64,000 nt of DNA from an uncultured Candidatus Melainabacteria bacterium (lineage in GTDB: Bacteria; Cyanobacteriota; Vampirovibrionia; Gastranaerophilales; Gastranaerophilaceae). The DNA lies in NCBI GenBank assembly GCA_934675685.1, contig CAKURL010000003.1:1-64000 (forward strand). The letters run 5' to 3'. The translations under genes were made by a program, and so were the position numbers. This document shows, piece by piece, positions 59,400-64,000 of this stretch. Numbering within the stretch: the stretch's first letter is position 1; each line of letters opens with the position of its first letter. Under the pieces are notes generated by a model. The model was not told where the DNA came from. It searched no databases and was given only the letters and a program-made list of their open reading frames with translations.

Positions 59400-59965
59400 T
59401 TTAATCCTGCATAGACTGGGTTTGAGGCAATTAAGCTTTTAACACCTTGAACGCCGCCTTTTGTTCTGATTTTTGCAATATAATTTTCTCTTTTTGCCAA
59501 AGGTTCGCTTGATGTAAGAAGAGTTTTATTTCTTTTTGTTAATTCGTTCCAAGCTTGTGTTTCAGAAATCCAAGCTCTTAATTCTTCTGTTCTTGAATTT
59601 GTAAATGTATGATGTTGAGATTCATGGGCAATCAAACAAGCGATGCATTCTGCGCTTGCGCCTCTATGTTCAGAATTGATATAGATTACAAGTCCGCCAC
59701 TTCTTGTTTTCATGGTCACCGCTTCGCAATCTGTGTAGCCATAGACTGCTAAATCTCGAAACATAATTCGAATTGGCTGTTTTGTTGCGTTTCTGCCATA
59801 TAAAATTGCGATGACGTCTCTTCTGTTGATGGATTCAAGAGAATTTAGCGCTTTTATAATCTTTTGGTTTGTGGAAATTTTTGAATAATCAAGAGCGAAA
59901 CTGTCTTGAAATCCGCAAACAAGACCAAATAGCAAAAATAATATTAGTAGTATCTTTTTCATCAT
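59396..59965 (-). CDS. Putative periplasmic zinc metallopeptidase (HESQH)
   Basis: A 189-residue protein with a signal peptide (about 1-25, ending SFA). The mature part contains CLIAHESQHHTF, an HExxH zinc-peptidase motif, followed 10-15 residues later by SRTEELRAW, which may provide the third zinc ligand. Two cysteines (in DCEA and ECIAC) could form a disulfide. I do not recognise the family. The motif alone is not proof of protease activity. The start could be either of two adjacent ATG codons. It is single-gene, convergent with the LolD-like ATPase. Confidence 0.6.
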   Translation of the reverse strand: MMKKILLILFLLFGLVCGFQDSFALDYSKISTNQKIIKALNSLESINRRDVIAILYGRNATKQPIRIMFRDLAVYGYTDCEAVTMKTRSGGLVIYINSEHRGASAECIACLIAHESQHHTFTNSRTEELRAWISETQAWNELTKRNKTLLTSSEPLAKRENYIAKIRTKGGVQGVKSLIASNPVYAGLN

Positions 59966-60132
59966 GCACCGTTCGTAATGTATAGACTTTATTGTATCCG
60001 TATGTCTTAACTTACGGCTTTTTTTGAGACGACTTTAGGAATTTTCTTCTTTTTGTTACATTAATTTACAATAAACAAAATAATAGCTTTAATCCTGATT
60101 TAAAAAATAAAATTTAAAGTTATTTTTCTATA

Positions 60133-60705
60133 ATGAAAAATAATATCTCGCCCACAAAAAAGGAATTTTTTCTTTGCATTTTTCTAAATGCGCTATTTTA
60201 TCTTGTTTTTTGTCCTTTGTTTTGTTTTTGCTATGAACCCACAAAGACAATAATCATCACAAAAGAAGATATTAAAAACGCAAAACCGATTTCGCCTTTT
60301 GATGTTAATTTTTCCCCAAAAGAACTAAAAAATATTAAAATGATGGAAAAAAGACATTTTAACAAAACCTATGAAGATTTAAAAGACGAAGAAAGGTTAA
60401 TGCAATTGGAATATGAGCTTTTGGGCAAAACTTGGAAATACACTCAAAAAGAAAAAAGAATAAAAACTCTTTTAATTGCTTCGACTAATATCATGCTCCA
60501 AGGGACTTCTCTGCCCCCTTCAATTGGTTCTGAAAGAAACGCAAAAAGAATGGCAAACGACTCAATTGACTATAGGAAAAAAGAAGATGTCGGGCTCATC
60601 GATGGGTTTTTGAGGCTTCTTTCTCCTGAAAAATATGAAGTCTATAGGGCTCATTCTAAGCGCCGCTATGAAGATTGGGCGGATTCTTTAACATCTTCTC
60701 CTTGA
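60133..60705 (+). CDS. Lineage-type hypothetical protein with N-terminal membrane segment
   Basis: 190 residues. A hydrophobic N-terminal segment (about 12-32, Phe/Cys-rich) may be a signal anchor. The central part (HFNKTYEDLKDEERL, LEYELLGKTW, then RIKTLLIAST) follows a short repeat-like pattern, F.k.Y.....eRl..LE..lfG, that I recall from cyanobacterial and melainabacterial proteins of unknown function. Function is not known. No Shine-Dalgarno is visible. The 3' end overlaps the convergent AsmA-like gene by 40 bases. Confidence 0.6.
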   Translation: MKNNISPTKKEFFLCIFLNALFYLVFCPLFCFCYEPTKTIIITKEDIKNAKPISPFDVNFSPKELKNIKMMEKRHFNKTYEDLKDEERLMQLEYELLGKTWKYTQKEKRIKTLLIASTNIMLQGTSLPPSIGSERNAKRMANDSIDYRKKEDVGLIDGFLRLLSPEKYEVYRAHSKRRYEDWADSLTSSP

Positions 60706-63700
60706 GAATTTTCTTGAGAAAGGGCTTTTTGAGCTTCAGAAGCTTCTTCTTTATCTTTGCTTTGAATATCTTGGGTTTTTGCCTTTAGCGCAGTGGATAA
60801 AATTTCTTTTACCAACATGTTTTTCACTTCTGGGGCTGTTGTGTCCATTTTAAGCGCTTTTTCTACTCCAACTTTTATTTTGTTGTTGTCCTCGTATTTT
60901 TTTTGCAATTTGTTTATTAGCTCTTGTTTTGCTTTTTGTTCTTGTTCTGCTATATATTTTGAGCTAAATTCTTTTGCTTTGTCCATATCTTTTTGTATAG
61001 CGAGCCACTTAAAAGATTTCACTAATTTTAATGGTTTTTGGACATCTCCTCTTAAGATGATTTGGAATTTTGTCGCATTTTGGTCAGAGTGGTTTTTAGA
61101 AAAATCAGGGATTTCTTTATATTCGCTTTCTTCCACGACTTGAGTGAAGAATGTGAACAATTTAGCATTCACAACATTAAGCCCAGGGGTGTTTTTTATA
61201 AGGTTCACTGGGTTTGCTAAAGCTAAAGGTCCAAGTGCATCTGAAACTCCAGAAGCCAAGCGTACTCTAACGCTTGAATTTATCGTATTTTTCAATAAAT
61301 CCATATTTCCTTTAATTAAAAGGCATAAAATATTTCCTCTTGAAGTGATTGAAGAGAAATTTGCAATTCCATCTTTGAAATAAATTTTTCCTTCGAGTTC
61401 TTCAAAGTGCGAACTATCGATTGTGGTTAAAGGTGTCAAAATTATACCAATTGTGTTTTTAAACACTGGGTTTTCTCTTATATTTTCAGCCAAGAAGAAG
61501 TTTTCCAATTTTGCAAATGGGCCATATTGTCCATCTTTCAATTTGAAATCCACTGTTCCTTTTAGGGATTTCATTTGTTCTTCATAAGTCGCACCTTTTA
61601 AGGAAATATCAGTTTTAAAGTTTGTTTTTCCTGATATTGCATCTTTTAAGTTTGCAGCGTCTTCTAGGGCTTTTGCGGCATTTATGTTTTGCCCTTGTGT
61701 TTTTAAGCTAATCAATTGCGAAATCAAGTTCACTTTCACTTCGCCTGAAATTTTTCCTTCAAAAGCGTGGCAATTTAAGCTGTCTAAAATAAGGTCATTA
61801 TTTTTTATTTTTAAATTGCTTTTGATTGAATTTACTTCTATTTTTCCTGTGGTTAATTTTTTGATGTTCAATTTTCCCTGTGCGTTTAAAGGAATGTTTG
61901 CTTGGGTAGTTTTTTTGTTTTTTGCGCTAGCTTTTTGATTGGCTTTTTGTTTGCCAGCTGGTGGCATATATTTTTCAAGCTTTGGCAAAATCATAAGTGC
62001 TTTGTCGACATCAATAAAATCAGATGAAACCACAAGGTTATCTACTTTTATAGGGTTAAAGTTTTTCAAGCTTGCTCTTAGTTTTGAATTTATTTCGCTA
62101 GAGTTTAAGTTGATTTTATTTAAATCAACATTTAAAAAGCTAGGCGTGATATCAAGAGAAACGTTTGAGATTTTAAACAACAATTCCGGAATATTGATTG
62201 AATTTATTTCAATTTTTCCATTGTTATTTAAATTATTTATGTCGCTTAAATCCCCGTCGGACTTGAATTTCATGTTGAAATCAAAGCTTGATTTAGGTAG
62301 TATTGAAATATTTCCTTTGAGGTTTTGAATTGTGTGGATTTTAAAGATATTTAAATGTCCATCTTCTAAAATTCCAGATAAATCAACGAGTTTTTTTGCT
62401 CCTTTTGAATTATCCTCTAAGATATCGAAAAAGCCTTTTTGAGGTTTTAAAAACATGCCTGAATTTTTGATTTTTATTTTGTTTTTATGGATTTTAGCGT
62501 CTAATTGAAATAAGCTTTGTTGATTTTTAAGCAAATTTAAAGTCACAGGTGAGATAAAGTTTGCGCTGTCGCTATAAATTTGAGCTAGAATATCTTGAGT
62601 TTTTAAATCGCCCAAAACCCTTGCTTTTATAGGAATATTGCCTTTAGAAGGAACATAAAAAGAAACTTCCTTTCCTAAAATTTGGTTTATGTCTGAAGTT
62701 GCCAGATATCCTTTTAAAAATACATTTATATTAGGGTTTTTTAGAAATTCTTTAATTGTGCCTTCAAAGGTGAATTTAGAATTTTTGTTTAATTTGATTA
62801 AAAATGGGTTTATGACAAGGTCATTTTTGTTGAAGTTCACATTGATTAAATCAACTGCGCTATAGATTTTAGCACTTGGAATGTTAAAATTAAACCCTTT
62901 GTTTTCAATGTTTCCTTTTATTGTGTCTTTGTTTAAATCAATATTAATTTTTGTTTCTTTGTTTGTTATAAAGAAAGTGTTTTTTGTGTCTTTAAAATTC
63001 AAAGAGTTTAATTTTGCGCTTAAAATCGCTTTTACTTCTTCCAATTTTCCTTTTAAACTCATGTCGAAGCCCAAAGTTGCGCTATTAATTACATAGGCTT
63101 TTTTGAGCTCTTTTGAAGCAAAAGTATTGTATAAAGTGGGGATTGAAAGGTTTTGGGCGCTGATTTTAATATCTGCCCCTTCTTTGTTGTCGATTTTTCC
63201 TTGAGCTTTGATTTTTGAATTATTTAAGCTTAAAGAAGAATCTTCAATCACGACTGTGTTATGGTCTAATTTTATTAAAGTTTTAATATCTTTTAGGCCT
63301 AAGTTGATTTTGGAATGGATAATTTCGCCATCTTTTATTTCGATTTTGCCTTCAGAAGAGAGCTTTTTAAAGTTTGTTTTGATTTTTGCGTTTGCTTCAA
63401 AATAACCTTTAGCTTTGATTGAAGCGATATCGTTATTTATATTTAAGCTATCCAATAAGCCTTTTAACAAGACAAAAAGGTTTGAAAAATGGATTTTGTC
63501 TGAATTAATTTGAGCTTTAACGTGAGGTTTTTTCCCTGTAAAAATTGAACCCACTAGCTCTATTTTTTCATCTTTTGTGATGAAAAGGTTTGTGTTATAG
63601 TTTATGTCTTTTTTGATAAAGTTTGCGTGCAAAAAGCTATCAGGCAAAAGAACATCGGATAATTTCAAATTTAAATTGTCAACATTAAAATAACCAAAGC

Positions 63701-64000
63701 CATAATATGTATTGTCTTTGTCTTGCCTTAATTTTAAATGCGTTGAAATGTTAGCTTTTAAGTCATATTTTTGGTAAATTTCAACAATGTTCATAAAGCT
63801 CAATTTGACTTTTTCGTCCGGATCTTTTTCTTCTTTTTTCCCTTGAACAAGGCTGATTTTAGGGGTTGAAGCAGAAAAATTGATGTCTGCTAAAATGTTT
63901 TCTTTTTCGTCAGACAAAAGCTGAGCTTTTGTTTTTATGAGAGCTGTGTTTCTTGCGCCATTATATTTTAAAAACAATTCGTCAGATTTTAATTCGACTT
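60666..64000 (-). CDS. AsmA-like/TamB-related giant envelope protein, 5' truncated by window edge
   Basis: More than 1100 residues; the frame is open to base 64000, so the N-terminus (probable membrane anchor) is missing. The visible part is a long series of beta-rich repeats with alternating hydrophobics (for example KAQGKIDNKEGADIKIS and LNLKLSDVLLPDS). They are typical of AsmA, TamB and YhdP proteins that bridge the two membranes and move phospholipids. Residues near 800-960 (AKLENFFLAENI, then IYFKDGIANFSSITSRGN) match the AsmA C-terminal domain. The last ~100 residues are charged and helical. The gene supports a diderm envelope. It converges with the upstream hypothetical. Confidence 0.8.
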   Translation of the reverse strand, partial: VELKSDELFLKYNGARNTALIKTKAQLLSDEKENILADINFSASTPKISLVQGKKEEKDPDEKVKLSFMNIVEIYQKYDLKANISTHLKLRQDKDNTYYGFGYFNVDNLNLKLSDVLLPDSFLHANFIKKDINYNTNLFITKDEKIELVGSIFTGKKPHVKAQINSDKIHFSNLFVLLKGLLDSLNINNDIASIKAKGYFEANAKIKTNFKKLSSEGKIEIKDGEIIHSKINLGLKDIKTLIKLDHNTVVIEDSSLSLNNSKIKAQGKIDNKEGADIKISAQNLSIPTLYNTFASKELKKAYVINSATLGFDMSLKGKLEEVKAILSAKLNSLNFKDTKNTFFITNKETKINIDLNKDTIKGNIENKGFNFNIPSAKIYSAVDLINVNFNKNDLVINPFLIKLNKNSKFTFEGTIKEFLKNPNINVFLKGYLATSDINQILGKEVSFYVPSKGNIPIKARVLGDLKTQDILAQIYSDSANFISPVTLNLLKNQQSLFQLDAKIHKNKIKIKNSGMFLKPQKGFFDILEDNSKGAKKLVDLSGILEDGHLNIFKIHTIQNLKGNISILPKSSFDFNMKFKSDGDLSDINNLNNNGKIEINSINIPELLFKISNVSLDITPSFLNVDLNKINLNSSEINSKLRASLKNFNPIKVDNLVVSSDFIDVDKALMILPKLEKYMPPAGKQKANQKASAKNKKTTQANIPLNAQGKLNIKKLTTGKIEVNSIKSNLKIKNNDLILDSLNCHAFEGKISGEVKVNLISQLISLKTQGQNINAAKALEDAANLKDAISGKTNFKTDISLKGATYEEQMKSLKGTVDFKLKDGQYGPFAKLENFFLAENIRENPVFKNTIGIILTPLTTIDSSHFEELEGKIYFKDGIANFSSITSRGNILCLLIKGNMDLLKNTINSSVRVRLASGVSDALGPLALANPVNLIKNTPGLNVVNAKLFTFFTQVVEESEYKEIPDFSKNHSDQNATKFQIILRGDVQKPLKLVKSFKWLAIQKDMDKAKEFSSKYIAEQEQKAKQELINKLQKKYEDNNKIKVGVEKALKMDTTAPEVKNMLVKEILSTALKAKTQDIQSKDKEEASEAQKALSQENSQGEDVKESAQSS

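Noticed and set aside
60793..63405. Series of plus-strand frames across 60.8-63.4 kb
   Set aside because: They are antisense shadows of the continuous AsmA-like gene, which has family features along its whole length.

Overview
The window is AT-rich, densely packed bacterial DNA. Envelope genes point to a diderm (two-membrane) cell: an outer-membrane porin, a TolC-type channel, an AsmA-like giant protein and a phosphoheptose isomerase. The mix of DapL-type lysine synthesis, an LCP glycopolymer ligase, a cysteine-rich type IV pilin-like protein and N-terminal 'ISFKA' peptides fits a non-photosynthetic cyanobacterial relative (Vampirovibrionia/Melainabacteria, Gastranaerophilales-like). That placement is inference from gene content only; no rRNA gene is present. 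Standard bacterial code fits throughout, with several TTG, GTG and ATT starts.

Region 1 (1-16750) is a surface-glycan locus after a truncated LysR gene. It holds GT2 and GT8 glycosyltransferases, sugar-nucleotide epimerases, a three-module GT2/alpha-toroid/methyltransferase protein, a LicD/CDP-glycerol-transferase fusion, a DUF2284 protein, a nucleotidyltransferase and an SDR. A two-domain glycosyltransferase, an Sfp-type PPTase, a CDF transporter and a UDP-xylose pathway pair (UDP-glucuronate decarboxylase and UDP-glucose dehydrogenase) follow. Region 2 (16800-25830) has an orphan promoter-operator gene, a MerR regulator facing a Cys-rich pilin with a DUF1566/Lcl-like C-terminus, more sugar genes (GT8, GalE, GmhA), a GGDEF protein with an internal insertion, a porin and a formate/nitrite transporter. 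Region 3 (26050-27050) has rpmI-rplT and a tRNA-Leu(GAG) whose 3' end is duplicated around a 147-bp compositionally distinct element.

Region 4 (27055-36871) is the most distinctive part. A minus-strand operon encodes a cytidylyltransferase-PEP mutase fusion, phosphonopyruvate decarboxylase, an iron-type alcohol dehydrogenase (predicted route to 2-hydroxyethylphosphonate) and a ferredoxin/FrhB/pyruvyltransferase fusion. It is transcribed divergently, from closely spaced promoters, from a GT2-LicD pair, and a CDP-glycerol-transferase-like gene lies next to that. I read this as a candidate phosphonate-decorated surface glycan system. It shares its LicD/CDP-glycerol-transferase pairing with region 1.

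Region 5 (36950-64000) is mainly housekeeping and envelope: a GNAT-like protein, dapL, an Opp-type ATPase, ilvD, ruvC, mtnA, infC (ATT start), a CsoR-type regulator and a complete YbhFSR/HlyD/TolC-type exporter. Further on are two GGDEF-related signalling proteins, an EamA transporter, an LD-carboxypeptidase, TPR and MgtE-N-like proteins, an LCP ligase, a LolD-type ATPase, a putative periplasmic zincin, a lineage-type hypothetical and the truncated AsmA-like gene. Several genes have an extended -10 box exactly 6 nt before the start codon and no Shine-Dalgarno, which suggests leaderless mRNAs.
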